Source of the DNA: Geoglobus ahangari
Lineage (GTDB): Archaea > Halobacteriota > Archaeoglobi > Archaeoglobales > Archaeoglobaceae
DNA length: 64,000 nucleotides
NCBI RefSeq assembly: GCF_001006045.1
Contig: NZ_CP011267.1
Span: 1,240,001 to 1,304,000, forward strand
Reading direction: 5' to 3'
A program made the position numbers and the translations under genes. Within the stretch, counting starts at the first letter, position 1. Each line of letters opens with the position of its first letter. Shown here piece after piece: positions 33,191-42,049 of the stretch. Below the pieces are notes generated by a model that was given only the letters and a program-made list of their open reading frames with translations, was not told the origin of the DNA and did not search any database.

Positions 33191-35887
33191 ATGAATCCCA
33201 GACTTGTCGAGGCGCTAAGAAAAGTGGGCATTGAGGATCTGAACGAGCTCCAGAGAATGGCTTATGCGGAGGTAAAGTCGGGAAGGAACTGTCTGATCGT
33301 CGCGCCCACGGGTAGCGGGAAGACCGAGGCTGCGGTTATCCCGCTCATTGAGTCCATTCTGGAGAACGATTTTTCGGGGATAGCTCTCCTCTACATAACT
33401 CCTCTCAGGGCTCTGAACAGGGACATGCTGAGGAGGATCGAGCAGATAGCCTCGAGGCTCGGTATAAGCATCGCCGTCAGGCACGGGGACACGGGAGAGG
33501 GGGAGAGGAGGAGACAGTCACTGAGGCCGCCGCAGATTCTCATAACCACTCCCGAGACGTTCCAGCTCCTCTTCCTCGGGAAGAATCTGAGAAGGGCGCT
33601 GAAAAACGTGAGGTTTGTTGTGATTGACGAGGTTCATGAGTTTGCGGACAGCGAGAGAGGGGTTCAGCTTTCGGTCGCTCTCGAGAGGCTCAGGGAGTAC
33701 ACGAGGTTTCAGGTCATCGCATTGTCTGCGACGGTCGGGGACAGGGAGAGGATAATGAGGTACTTCGGCTGCGAGACCGTGGTTGAGTTTCAGGGCAGGA
33801 AGAGGTACGACTTCTCTGTTGTGAAGGCCGAGGTCACTGACGAGGACAGGAGGCTTGGCAGGGAGCTGGGAGTTGGTGAGGAGACTGCTGCAGACCTGAG
33901 GATGATAAAGGAGATTGCTGACAGGCACGAGTCGGTTCTGATCTTCGTGAACACCCGTCAGACGGCTGAGGCACTCGCGCTGAGGCTTAAGAGGATAATG
34001 AGCGCAGAGGTTCACCACGGCTCCCTCTCCAAGGATGTGAGAATTGAGAACGAGAGGAGGTTCATGGAGGGTGAGGTCAAGGCCCTCATATGCACCTCCT
34101 CCCTCGAGCTCGGGATAGACATAGGCCACGTGGACTGCGTGATCCAGTACAACAGCCCGAGGGAGGTGGCAAGACTTATCCAGAGGGTCGGGAGGAGCGG
34201 TCACAGGCTCGAGAAGGTGTCTAAGGGGTACGTCATAGCCAGCAGCTTCGACGACATCCTCGAGTCGGCGGTGATAGTCGGGAGGGCCTACAGGCGTGAG
34301 GTCGAGAAAACCGAAGTCCACGAGATGAGCCTCGACACACTCGCAAACCAGATATCCGCGATTGCCCTCGAATACGGGAAGATTTCGGCTGAGAGAGCGT
34401 TCGAGATCATAAGGCGGGCTTACCCCTTCAGAAACCTCGAGTTCGAGTTCTTTGACGAGTTCTGCAGGTTTTTAAGCGAGATGAGGGTTGTGGACTACGA
34501 CGGAGAGGCTCTTAAAGCAAGGAGGAAGACGAGGAGGTACTTCTACGAGAACATCTCGATGATCCCGGACGAGAGGCACTACCCTGTGAGGGACATAACC
34601 ACCGGGAAGGTAATTGGGGTTCTGGACGAGTCATTCCTCCAGACGTTCACGGGCGAGCTCTTTGCCATGAAGGGAGAGGTGTGGAGAGTTGTAAGCGTGG
34701 ACGACATGGTTAGGGTTGTTCCTGCCGGTGTGGATGCTGACGTGCCGTCTTGGGCTGGGGAGGAGATTCCCGTACCCTTCGAGGTCGCTCAGGAGGTCGG
34801 AAAGCTCAGGAGGGTGCTGGCGGATTTAGCGAGAAGAGGTGAGGATGAGGCCGTCAGGTACCTGCTGGACAACTACAGCGTGAACGTGGAAGCTGCCAAA
34901 GCAGTGGTTGAGAAGATCAGAGAGCATGTGGAGTCAGGCTATGCAGTTCCCAGCGACGTGAGGATCGTTATTGAGGGGAACGATGACGTGGCCGTTGTCA
35001 ACGCATGCTTCGGGCACAAGGTGAACGAGGGACTCGGCAGGATACTCGCACTGCTGATCTCTGCGAGGAGGGGGAGGAATGTCGGTGTTGAGATAGATCC
35101 CTACAGGATAAGGCTGATTCCCGCGAGTGTCGAAGAAGTTGCCGACGCGCTGAACTCCCTGAGAGGTGTGGGCAGGGAGGGGCTGGAGAGGCTGCTTGAA
35201 AGGGCCGTTGTGGACACCAGACTGTTCCAGTGGAAGATGCTGAACGTAGCGAGGAAGATGGGGTACCTGAGCAAGGACGTGGAGCTGAACAGGGTCAACG
35301 TCAGGAAGCTCGTCCAGAGGCTCTACGACACACCCATCTTCAGGGAGGCCATGAGGGAGCTTGAGGTGGAGAGGGTGGACATCGACAGGCTCGCTCAGAT
35401 ACTCGAGAACCTCGACAGCCTCGAAATCTCTGTCTACAGCTCCCTCACCCCAATAGGCACGGCAAGCTCGAGGCAGAGCTTCGACGTGCTTCTGACATCA
35501 AAGCCGATAGAGGCTGTTCTGGAGGCGTTCAGGGAGAGGATTGAGGACGAGGAGTGCCACGTTCACTGCCTCAACTGCAGGTACACGATCACCCTGAAGG
35601 TCAGGCATCTGGACTCCCTCACATGTCCGAGGTGCGGGTCGAGGATGCTCGCCTGCGTTAATGCTAGGAGGAGGCTTGAGGATGTGAGCAAGAGCGAGCT
35701 CTACAGGATAGCGAACCTTGTCTCCATGCACGGGATGAGGGCGGTTTATGCGATGAACACCTACGGCATCGGGGTTGAGACGGCAAGCAGGATCCTGCTG
35801 AACTTCTATCCAGACGACAAGAGCTTTTTCAAGGCTCTTCTGGAGGCGGAAAAGAATTATATAAAATCGAGGGCCTTCTGGGACTGA
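33191..35887 (+). CDS. lhr: Lhr-type DEAD/DEAH-box helicase
   Basis: 898-residue superfamily 2 helicase of the Lhr group. Motifs: Q-like LNELQRMAYAEV, Walker A APTGSGKTE near 40, DEVHEF (motif II) near 152, SATVG (III) near 180, FVNTRQTAE (IV) near 257, SSLELGIDIG (V) near 304 and QRVGRSGHR (VI) near 332. The rest contains the winged-helix and Lhr-specific domains, and near 785-825 a four-Cys zinc module (CHVHCLNC with CPRCGS). Lhr enzymes are 3'-5' helicases acting on repair or transcription-coupled structures. Its stop overlaps the start of an OB-fold gene (TGATG). Confidence 0.9.
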   Translation: MNPRLVEALRKVGIEDLNELQRMAYAEVKSGRNCLIVAPTGSGKTEAAVIPLIESILENDFSGIALLYITPLRALNRDMLRRIEQIASRLGISIAVRHGDTGEGERRRQSLRPPQILITTPETFQLLFLGKNLRRALKNVRFVVIDEVHEFADSERGVQLSVALERLREYTRFQVIALSATVGDRERIMRYFGCETVVEFQGRKRYDFSVVKAEVTDEDRRLGRELGVGEETAADLRMIKEIADRHESVLIFVNTRQTAEALALRLKRIMSAEVHHGSLSKDVRIENERRFMEGEVKALICTSSLELGIDIGHVDCVIQYNSPREVARLIQRVGRSGHRLEKVSKGYVIASSFDDILESAVIVGRAYRREVEKTEVHEMSLDTLANQISAIALEYGKISAERAFEIIRRAYPFRNLEFEFFDEFCRFLSEMRVVDYDGEALKARRKTRRYFYENISMIPDERHYPVRDITTGKVIGVLDESFLQTFTGELFAMKGEVWRVVSVDDMVRVVPAGVDADVPSWAGEEIPVPFEVAQEVGKLRRVLADLARRGEDEAVRYLLDNYSVNVEAAKAVVEKIREHVESGYAVPSDVRIVIEGNDDVAVVNACFGHKVNEGLGRILALLISARRGRNVGVEIDPYRIRLIPASVEEVADALNSLRGVGREGLERLLERAVVDTRLFQWKMLNVARKMGYLSKDVELNRVNVRKLVQRLYDTPIFREAMRELEVERVDIDRLAQILENLDSLEISVYSSLTPIGTASSRQSFDVLLTSKPIEAVLEAFRERIEDEECHVHCLNCRYTITLKVRHLDSLTCPRCGSRMLACVNARRRLEDVSKSELYRIANLVSMHGMRAVYAMNTYGIGVETASRILLNFYPDDKSFFKALLEAEKNYIKSRAFWD

Positions 35888-36549
35888 TGGATTTTGAAGA
35901 GAAGGTGAAGGAGATTCTGGAGCACTTTGGCGGGCTGATTGACGAAGAGACTGCAAGGCTCCTCGCCGAGTACTCGGCAGGCAGGCAAAACCCAGCAGAT
36001 GTGAGGAGAGGCTTCGTCAGAATCTCCGGAAGGGTTCTCGACAGGAGGGTCTTTGAAGACAAGAGGTACTGCAGGGTTGAGGTGGAAAGCGAGAAGGGGA
36101 GGGTTTACGTGTACTTCTGGGATGAGGCCTACGAGGTTGCTGTGAGGGACGTTTTTCCGGGGATGGTGGTTGAGGTGCTGGCAAACTCGGGAGAGAGCGG
36201 TTTTCACGTCAACTCAGCCGATAACGTCAGGGTCGAGCTCGACGACTCGGCCTTCACCTCACTCAGCGACCTGAAACCGGGAGGTGGTGTTTGCGTTAGG
36301 GGGAGGGTCAGCGGAATCGAGGGCGAGAGGGTGACGAGGGACGGGAGGAGGATGGCGGCCCTGACGATAACTGACGGGAAGACATTCGTTCCCCTCCTGC
36401 TATGGGACGATAAGGTCGAGCTTTTCAGTACAATCTCGCCCGGAGACGAGGTGATAGTTCTAAACGCTAACGTCAGCGAGTTCGGTGGAAGGATCAGGAT
36501 CCACGCTGGGAGGAGGTCGTTTGTGGATGTGAGGAGGCTTGAGATTTAG
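35887..36549 (+). CDS. OB-fold nucleic-acid-binding protein (RPA-like)
   Basis: 220-residue protein with an N-terminal helical segment (FEEKVKEILEHFGGLIDEETARLLA, resembling the start of archaeal RPA), a degenerate first OB region at about 45-115, and a clear OB fold at about 120-215 with VRGRVSGIEGERVTRDGRRMAALTITDGKT. Shares 1 nt with the lhr stop (A at 35887), indicating coupled translation and a likely shared role in DNA repair. Converges with the pilin operon, overlapping its end by 4 bp. Confidence 0.72.
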   Translation: MDFEEKVKEILEHFGGLIDEETARLLAEYSAGRQNPADVRRGFVRISGRVLDRRVFEDKRYCRVEVESEKGRVYVYFWDEAYEVAVRDVFPGMVVEVLANSGESGFHVNSADNVRVELDDSAFTSLSDLKPGGGVCVRGRVSGIEGERVTRDGRRMAALTITDGKTFVPLLLWDDKVELFSTISPGDEVIVLNANVSEFGGRIRIHAGRRSFVDVRRLEI

Positions 36550-37286
36550 GTTTCTATGCTGACCTGCGTCGTGTATTCTGCTATCACGATTCTGTCAACG
36601 TAGACGCTGAGCGTTGCCGTGTTCGTGGTGTTGTTGAGCATCGCATCCCCCGGCAGTTTGTCGAAGAACTCGTACCAAAGCTTCGCGTAAGGAGAGGTGA
36701 TGGTGAGGTTCATAACATCCCCAACATCCTCTGCCGTTACGTTAACCGATGTCGTGTTGAATATGAGCTTGACCGAACCCTCGCCGCTCACCGAAACGTC
36801 CCCGACGAGCCTGTTTATCACGACAACAGCGACAACCTTGGTGGAGTAGGACGGGCTCTTGGCAAAGCTCGTGTGGATGAATATCCTCGGCTCCTCTATC
36901 GCTCTGTCGTATCCGTAGTATCTCTCCCACACAGCCCCGTTCTCGAGAGTCACCTCAAGCCCTTCATACCTGTAGTTGAGGGCTCCGGTGTATCGCTCGA
37001 GCGTAAGGTTCCCTACCGTTATGTTGATCTTGGTCTCGTTACTTATCCAGAACGTTCCTCCCTGCATCTCGACCTGAATGCTCTGGAGCGGCGCACCCCC
37101 GTACGTTGATATCGCAACAACGTTCAGGATCCTCTTGAAGCTCTGCCTTATACCCTCTGAGATGAACATCTTGCTTGTGTTCTCCACCATGCTGTTCGTC
37201 TTCAGGTAGACCATCGAAATGGCCACGATGACTATCCCGAGGATGAGCATGTATCCGAGCACTTCCGAAACACCTTTCGAGTTCAT
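36546..37286 (-). CDS. Pilin-like surface protein (DUF7289-type), last of operon
   Basis: 246-residue protein with an archaeal pilin-like N-terminus: MNSKG, then a hydrophobic helix VSEVLGYMLILGIVIVAISMVYL, followed by a beta-rich ectodomain with many N-X-S/T sequons. Resembles the paired pilin-like DUF families of haloarchaeal surface-appendage loci. No enzyme motif. Overlaps the gene at 37283 by ATGA. The short charged stretch before the helix could be cut by a prepilin peptidase, not present in the window. Confidence 0.65.
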   Translation of the reverse strand: MNSKGVSEVLGYMLILGIVIVAISMVYLKTNSMVENTSKMFISEGIRQSFKRILNVVAISTYGGAPLQSIQVEMQGGTFWISNETKINITVGNLTLERYTGALNYRYEGLEVTLENGAVWERYYGYDRAIEEPRIFIHTSFAKSPSYSTKVVAVVVINRLVGDVSVSGEGSVKLIFNTTSVNVTAEDVGDVMNLTITSPYAKLWYEFFDKLPGDAMLNNTTNTATLSVYVDRIVIAEYTTQVSIET

Positions 37287-37936
37287 CCCAGCCTCACCCT
37301 GTACAGTACGATATACGAGTCCTCAACAACGACCGTAACCTCATTTCTGCTCACGCTCGGGCTCAGACCGAGCTCGCTGAAGAACTTCTCCCACAGCTTG
37401 TAGTTGCTGCTCCTTATCTTTATCTCCGCAGGACCGGTTTTTATCAGGCTCACGTTCTCCTGAGTGATCCTCAGGGTGACGTAACCCCCACCCCCGGCCG
37501 AGAGGGATCCGTTGAATGAGATTATCGGCATTGTGAGCGTTTTCCCTGTGAGATATATTGGAGGGGCCGTGAGCATCTCCGAATGGCTGTCCCACTTTCC
37601 TATAATCGCTCCATTCTCCATGACCACCTCCCAGCCGCTGCCGTAGAAGACTATGGATGAGACGTTGTATGCGGTTCCGTTCACGGTTATAACCGGCTCG
37701 TTCCTGAACGTTGCGGAGTAATCGCTGAAGTGTATTTTCAGGGTGGCCGTGGGCTCCATGCCGAACCTGACCTGATTTATCTTCTCGTTCACGTCGAGCA
37801 TTGTGAAGTACGCGTCCTTCTCTCTGAGGGACTCCTTGCTCTGGAACAGCACCGGCTGGGAGTAAACGAAGAGCATTCCCACTGTGAGCGTGATTATGAA
37901 CAGTATTATTACAGTCCCTACTACCTCCGAGCTCAT
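37283..37936 (-). CDS. Pilin-like surface protein
   Basis: 217-residue protein with N-terminal MSSEVVGTVIILFIITLTVGMLFVYS and a beta-rich ectodomain containing several sequons and a Gly-rich SLSAGGGGYVTLRI. The C-terminal domain (SSNYKLWEKFFSEL) mirrors that of the gene at 36546 (SPYAKLWYEFFDKL), so the two are homologous partners, likely a heterodimeric pseudopilin-like pair. Overlaps both neighbours by 4 bp. Confidence 0.65.
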   Translation of the reverse strand: MSSEVVGTVIILFIITLTVGMLFVYSQPVLFQSKESLREKDAYFTMLDVNEKINQVRFGMEPTATLKIHFSDYSATFRNEPVITVNGTAYNVSSIVFYGSGWEVVMENGAIIGKWDSHSEMLTAPPIYLTGKTLTMPIISFNGSLSAGGGGYVTLRITQENVSLIKTGPAEIKIRSSNYKLWEKFFSELGLSPSVSRNEVTVVVEDSYIVLYRVRLG

Positions 37937-40470
37937 GATATCTCCACCACCGCGCTCTCTGCGGTTGAAACCCTTCCTGACACGACGGTCAGGTTGTAGA
38001 CCGCTATATCTCCAGTGAACGGGTAGGGCTCGTAGGTGACGTTGCTCACTCCGTAGACATCAAGCTGGTAGTCTCCGGGCTTGTTGGCAACCGCCTGGAA
38101 CACAAGCTCAATCTCGTCGTTTATGTACACCTCCGAGATGTTCAGCCTGACTGCAGTTCCGTCTGGAAGCTGGTAGACAATCGGGACGTCTGCGGTGGCG
38201 TTTCCGCTTATGCTCACCGTCGGCTCTCCCACGAGCTCGAGACCGCTGGGTATCACGTCAGTGATCGTGACGTTCTTCGCGGACAGCTTGAACGTCTTCG
38301 ATATGTCGTTGTAGGCGTCAACGAGCTCCTGATAGTTTGTCGCGGTGTAGAAGCACTTGCTCCCGTCGGGCTTCGTGCTTGCTATCTCCTGCAGAAACGC
38401 CGTGTTTGCGTCGTAACCGAATGCTATGGTGCAGATGGTTATGTTCTCGCTTCCAATGTAGGTGCTTTTTATCGTGTTCGCCTCGTCTATTGCCCTGTTT
38501 GCAGCATCAACACAGTAGCTGCTCCCGTCACATCTGGGATCGGTGTACGGGTCTGCCGGATCCCAGAGGTAGCTGCCCCAGGTTGGCTCACCGTCGCTCA
38601 TCAGAATTATGAGCGGCTTCGTTCCCGATATGGCCGTTGTGTTCTCCAGAAGTACTTCCTTGGCCTGATTGAGGGCGTGGTATATGTTTGTCGCACCCGA
38701 TGGGCTCAGATCCTTGATCTCCTCGTCCACCACGGTTTTGTTGGTCGTCAGGTACGTCAGCGCTCCGGACGTGTTGACAGTATGTTTGGTTGCGTAGTAT
38801 GAGTAATCGACCAGTCCAACGTAATCGCTGTTTTCAAGCGCGCTGTCGAAGGTTATCGCGGCGATTCTCGCAGAATCGAGCTTCTGGATGCTCGCGTCTC
38901 CCTCGTAAAGCGAGGCGTCGAACGCATACGGGACGACGTAATACGTGTAGTTGTCCGCCGCCGCGGGGCTAATCAGGCAGTACGTCCTTGTGCTGTAGTC
39001 GTAGCAGAAGTCCGTTGTGGTTGAGTACGTTGCCCATGCGAGGAAGTCGTAGTAGTACGGGGAGTTCAGCTTGATGGCGAGGTAGTCGTAGAGGTCGTTT
39101 CTGGTGAAGTTCTCCGGTAGCTGTACTGTCTCCGTGCTGTAGTTCGCCGTGTACGTGGTTGTGGTGCTGTAAACGAGGTTCCAGTACCCGTCGTACCTGT
39201 AGACCTCGATGGTCACCGGAATGGGTTTCTCAGGTATCGCGACGAGTGTGCTTATGTTCCATATACCTATCTCGCTGGAAGTCACTCTCGAGTCGTAGAA
39301 GTACCTCCCGTTAAGCGTTCCGAGCTCTCCGTTGGCGTACCACACATCTCCATCGGCCTGCTCCACCCTGACAACGAACGCATCATCCTTATCGAGCCCG
39401 TCCCACCATGGCGACAGATCATCGGTTGTGTACACCTCTATCAGAACGCTCTTTCCGAGGAACGACGAGTTTATGTCCAGCTGCACGTTCCAGACAGAGG
39501 GCGTGACGTAGCCGGAGAATGAGTCGTACTTCGTCTTCCAGTCCATGCTCCCTGAGGTGTCTATCACGTGCACGACTGAAAGGGTTGTGCCCCTGCCCTC
39601 AAGCAGGAACCCCCTGCCCTGCAGGTATATGTGTATCTCGAACGGCTCTCCCGGAGCTACCTGCGGAGGTATGACGAACTTCCTTATGTACAGGTCGGGG
39701 TTTGAGGATGTGTTCTTGGTTATGACGAGCGTGGCCGTGTCCGTGTCGTTGAGGTTGTACGTGAGGTCGCTCACCGTGAGCGTGAGGTTGCAGTAGGCGG
39801 TGTAGTTGGTTGAGTCGTAATTGCAGTAGGTGACGAACTCGGTCTCGTTCCACACCACGCTCAGCGTGTATGTGGCGCTTCCCATGTCTCCGGTAATCTT
39901 CGTGCCGTTCCAGAGCTCCACCTCCCAATTCCACCACCCATATGCGGAGGACTTCGAGACATCGATGACCGTCTCACCGTTGGACGTCTCGTTGGCCAGA
40001 ACTATGGCTGGCCTTAAGATCAGAACTGCGCTCGGGAACACGACCGACTTCCTGCTGTACTCCAGGACGTGCTCCTCCGAGAGGCTGTTGGTTATCCCGC
40101 GGGGCTGGAAGTAGAGCGTCGTTCCACCGAGGCCGAGGTACTTCTGGTACTTCCCATCTTCCGACTCAATGTACACGTAGCTGTAACCGTCCTCTTCTTT
40201 AAACCCCGCGAAGTACTCCCTGTCCCCGATCCTGTCGGGCATGTATATTCTCGCCTTAACGTAACCGTTGCTCGGGGCGATTGTGAGGATGTCGACGATC
40301 TGGGAGGATATCTCCGCTGAGACGTCCGAGAACTGGTTCTCCACGACCTTTCCGAGGTGCACCTCCTTGAGCTGGTCGTTGAGCTGGAGCGTCATGAGTA
40401 TGACGAAGAACGAGACTATCGACATCAGCAGCAGGTACTCGACGAGTATCGAAACTCCACGGGAGTTCAT
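37933..40470 (-). CDS. Large von Willebrand factor A surface protein with pilin-like N-terminus
   Basis: 845-residue protein starting MNSRG, then a membrane helix (about 6-29), an all-beta region with many sequons to about 290, a VWA domain and a C-terminal immunoglobulin-like domain (about 730-835). The metal site DTSGSM is at 304-309, the matching Thr in PSGATN near 593, and DGEPTWG near 626. About 218 residues, rich in Tyr/Thr/Asp, are inserted between DTSGSM and the helix that normally follows (ASIQKLDSARIAAITF, near 526). Cys residues occur in pairs. Predicted extracellular adhesin or tip subunit. Start ATG 40470 gives an ATGA overlap. Confidence 0.78.
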   Translation of the reverse strand: MNSRGVSILVEYLLLMSIVSFFVILMTLQLNDQLKEVHLGKVVENQFSDVSAEISSQIVDILTIAPSNGYVKARIYMPDRIGDREYFAGFKEEDGYSYVYIESEDGKYQKYLGLGGTTLYFQPRGITNSLSEEHVLEYSRKSVVFPSAVLILRPAIVLANETSNGETVIDVSKSSAYGWWNWEVELWNGTKITGDMGSATYTLSVVWNETEFVTYCNYDSTNYTAYCNLTLTVSDLTYNLNDTDTATLVITKNTSSNPDLYIRKFVIPPQVAPGEPFEIHIYLQGRGFLLEGRGTTLSVVHVIDTSGSMDWKTKYDSFSGYVTPSVWNVQLDINSSFLGKSVLIEVYTTDDLSPWWDGLDKDDAFVVRVEQADGDVWYANGELGTLNGRYFYDSRVTSSEIGIWNISTLVAIPEKPIPVTIEVYRYDGYWNLVYSTTTTYTANYSTETVQLPENFTRNDLYDYLAIKLNSPYYYDFLAWATYSTTTDFCYDYSTRTYCLISPAAADNYTYYVVPYAFDASLYEGDASIQKLDSARIAAITFDSALENSDYVGLVDYSYYATKHTVNTSGALTYLTTNKTVVDEEIKDLSPSGATNIYHALNQAKEVLLENTTAISGTKPLIILMSDGEPTWGSYLWDPADPYTDPRCDGSSYCVDAANRAIDEANTIKSTYIGSENITICTIAFGYDANTAFLQEIASTKPDGSKCFYTATNYQELVDAYNDISKTFKLSAKNVTITDVIPSGLELVGEPTVSISGNATADVPIVYQLPDGTAVRLNISEVYINDEIELVFQAVANKPGDYQLDVYGVSNVTYEPYPFTGDIAVYNLTVVSGRVSTAESAVVEIS

Positions 40471-40886
40471 ATGCACCCCTCCAGCCTGCAGAGAGTCGTG
40501 TCGTTGTACTCCACACCCCCGCCAATGTAGGTGATCCTGACGTTGAAGTAGGAGACCGTGTCGGAGAGCTCCGACGGGTAGCTCGCAAAAACGGAAACGT
40601 CCGCGTAGCTCCCCTTCTGCGCGTACAGCAGTCTGATGTCTCTGCTGACGTTGTACGTGTACTCGTCGAACTCGTACTTCCTCAGACCCATGTGATCGAC
40701 GAAGTCGTTCTCGACTATGTCCCTCAGGTTCTTTATCTCCTCCTTCGGGAACACCATTATCGTCCTCGAGCTCTCCATTCCCGCCAGAAGGTTCTGGGTG
40801 TAGATTACAGAGAGCGTGACGATTATCCCGGAGACCACGAGGGCGAACAGTATTATTATCTGGCCGCTCTCGTTCACGCGCGCCAT
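40467..40886 (-). CDS. Pilin-like protein (TadE/G-like N-terminus)
   Basis: 139-residue protein. N-terminal NESGQIIILFALVVSGIIVTLSVIY is the Gly-Gln hydrophobic start of Tad-like pilins; the remainder is a small alpha/beta ectodomain ending in two cysteines (CRLEGC) that may pair. Overlaps the VWA gene start by ATGA and the upstream gene's stop by 13 nt. Function unproven; likely a minor pilin. Confidence 0.65.
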   Translation of the reverse strand: MARVNESGQIIILFALVVSGIIVTLSVIYTQNLLAGMESSRTIMVFPKEEIKNLRDIVENDFVDHMGLRKYEFDEYTYNVSRDIRLLYAQKGSYADVSVFASYPSELSDTVSYFNVRITYIGGGVEYNDTTLCRLEGCI

Positions 40887-41365
40887 ACTATCAGCCTCAC
40901 CTCTACAACTATCGGCGTGTAGCTCCTACCGTCAGGTCTGTAGAACGGGGAGTCGGGTGAGAGGTCTCCGTTGTCCAGCACGACAACCCTGCTCGCCGCA
41001 ACTGCTTCTGGCGTTGGCTGGTTGTTCACGAGAACTGCAGACTCGATTTTGCTCCCGTTCACCCAGTATATCTCGAGCCTGTAGTTTGCAGGCCTGATGA
41101 GCTTTTCCAGAGAGGAGATGAACTCCTCGTTTGGTTTGAATGACGAGTTCAGGCCGATCAGCATTCCCTTGAGTGAGTCGTTAAGAGAGGAGTTCCCGTC
41201 CATAACCCTCAGCGCATCGTATGCGAGCTGCTTCATCTGGGCATCGCTGAACTCGCTCCAGAGCGGGGAGATCACGAGGGAGCTCTGAAAGAGGGTGTAG
41301 GTTACGAGGAACAGCAGAATTGCTCCCATGATTCCCTCGAGCGTCATCATCTGTCCCTTCACCAT
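40874..41365 (-). CDS. Pilin-like membrane-anchored protein
   Basis: 163-residue protein. I start at ATG 41365 (MVKGQMMTLEGIMGAILLFLVTYTLF), placing the hydrophobic helix at about residues 9-28 as in the other operon members; the frame is open upstream but with unlikely, Arg/Gly-rich sequence. Ectodomain contains sequons (NSS, NGS) and an RLEIYWVNG beta-strand pattern. Overlaps the upstream gene by 7 bp. Confidence 0.62.
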   Translation of the reverse strand: MVKGQMMTLEGIMGAILLFLVTYTLFQSSLVISPLWSEFSDAQMKQLAYDALRVMDGNSSLNDSLKGMLIGLNSSFKPNEEFISSLEKLIRPANYRLEIYWVNGSKIESAVLVNNQPTPEAVAASRVVVLDNGDLSPDSPFYRPDGRSYTPIVVEVRLIVWRA

Positions 41366-41982
41366 ACTACCACCACCAGCTTCGCCACAGCCCTGCCGGA
41401 GACGATCGTCGGGTTTACCAGCACCGAGCTGTTGTCGATCCACACTATCCTCTCGAACCTCGCCATCTGTGTTTCGGGTATGTCCATGCCAACGTCCAGC
41501 AGGGGGGTTCCGGACGGGGTTCCCGAGGTCTCGAGCAGCAGCTCCCTCTTGAACGGCGTGGAGTTCAAAGTTTCGAGGCTGATGTGAAACTCGTAGTTGC
41601 TGTCCGGCGTTTTCAGGCCGAGCAGCTGCTTCACCTTTTCGTAGTCGCTTTGCGTGGCGTTCCTGAACTCCACAATCTTCTCATAACTCAGCTCGCAAGA
41701 CTTCACGGCAAGGCCGGGGAGGAATATAGTGTTCGGCCTGAACCAGTTGTTCTCCCAGTCAGTCCCGTTCTTTGTTCCGTTGCTCCACTTCCCCGGCATC
41801 TCCGCGAGTATGACCGAGACCTTGTAGGCCTCGTGTGAGAGTGAGATCTCGCTCCTGACCTCCCCAAACATCCCGGCTATGAGCTGAGAAACGACGAGGA
41901 ATGCCATGAGGAAGATGGACAGGCCTACGAGCAGATCGAGGCTGAGCTTGCCATGGCTGGATGTGGCAAGTTTCCTTATCAT
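41359..41982 (-). CDS. Pilin-like protein, first gene of the operon
   Basis: 207-residue protein with a short basic leader (IRKLATSSHGKLS) followed by the helix LDLLVGLSIFLMAFLVVSQLIAGMF and a beta-rich ectodomain with sequons; the C-terminus ends in hydrophobic KLVVVVW like the gene at 40874 (EVRLIVWRA), suggesting a related fold. Leaderless promoter: TTTATAA (minus strand, 42008-42014) is 26 bp upstream. The operon 41982-36546 holds six genes with overlaps throughout. Confidence 0.65.
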   Translation of the reverse strand: MIRKLATSSHGKLSLDLLVGLSIFLMAFLVVSQLIAGMFGEVRSEISLSHEAYKVSVILAEMPGKWSNGTKNGTDWENNWFRPNTIFLPGLAVKSCELSYEKIVEFRNATQSDYEKVKQLLGLKTPDSNYEFHISLETLNSTPFKRELLLETSGTPSGTPLLDVGMDIPETQMARFERIVWIDNSSVLVNPTIVSGRAVAKLVVVVW

Positions 41983-42007
41983 GATAATTGTAGTATGGAT
42001 GCGACCG

Positions 42008-42014
42008 TTATAAA
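42008..42014 (-). promoter_or_regulatory. TATA box of the pilin/VWA operon
   Basis: TTTATAA on the minus strand, 26 bp upstream of the ATG at 41982. Confidence 0.6.
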
Positions 42015-42049
42015 GGTTTTTGTGGTTACGCCAGTGTGGGGCCGAGCTT

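Noticed and set aside
33518-34321. 267-codon minus-strand frame
   Set aside because: Shadow of the helicase gene, rich in Pro/His/Leu with no motifs.
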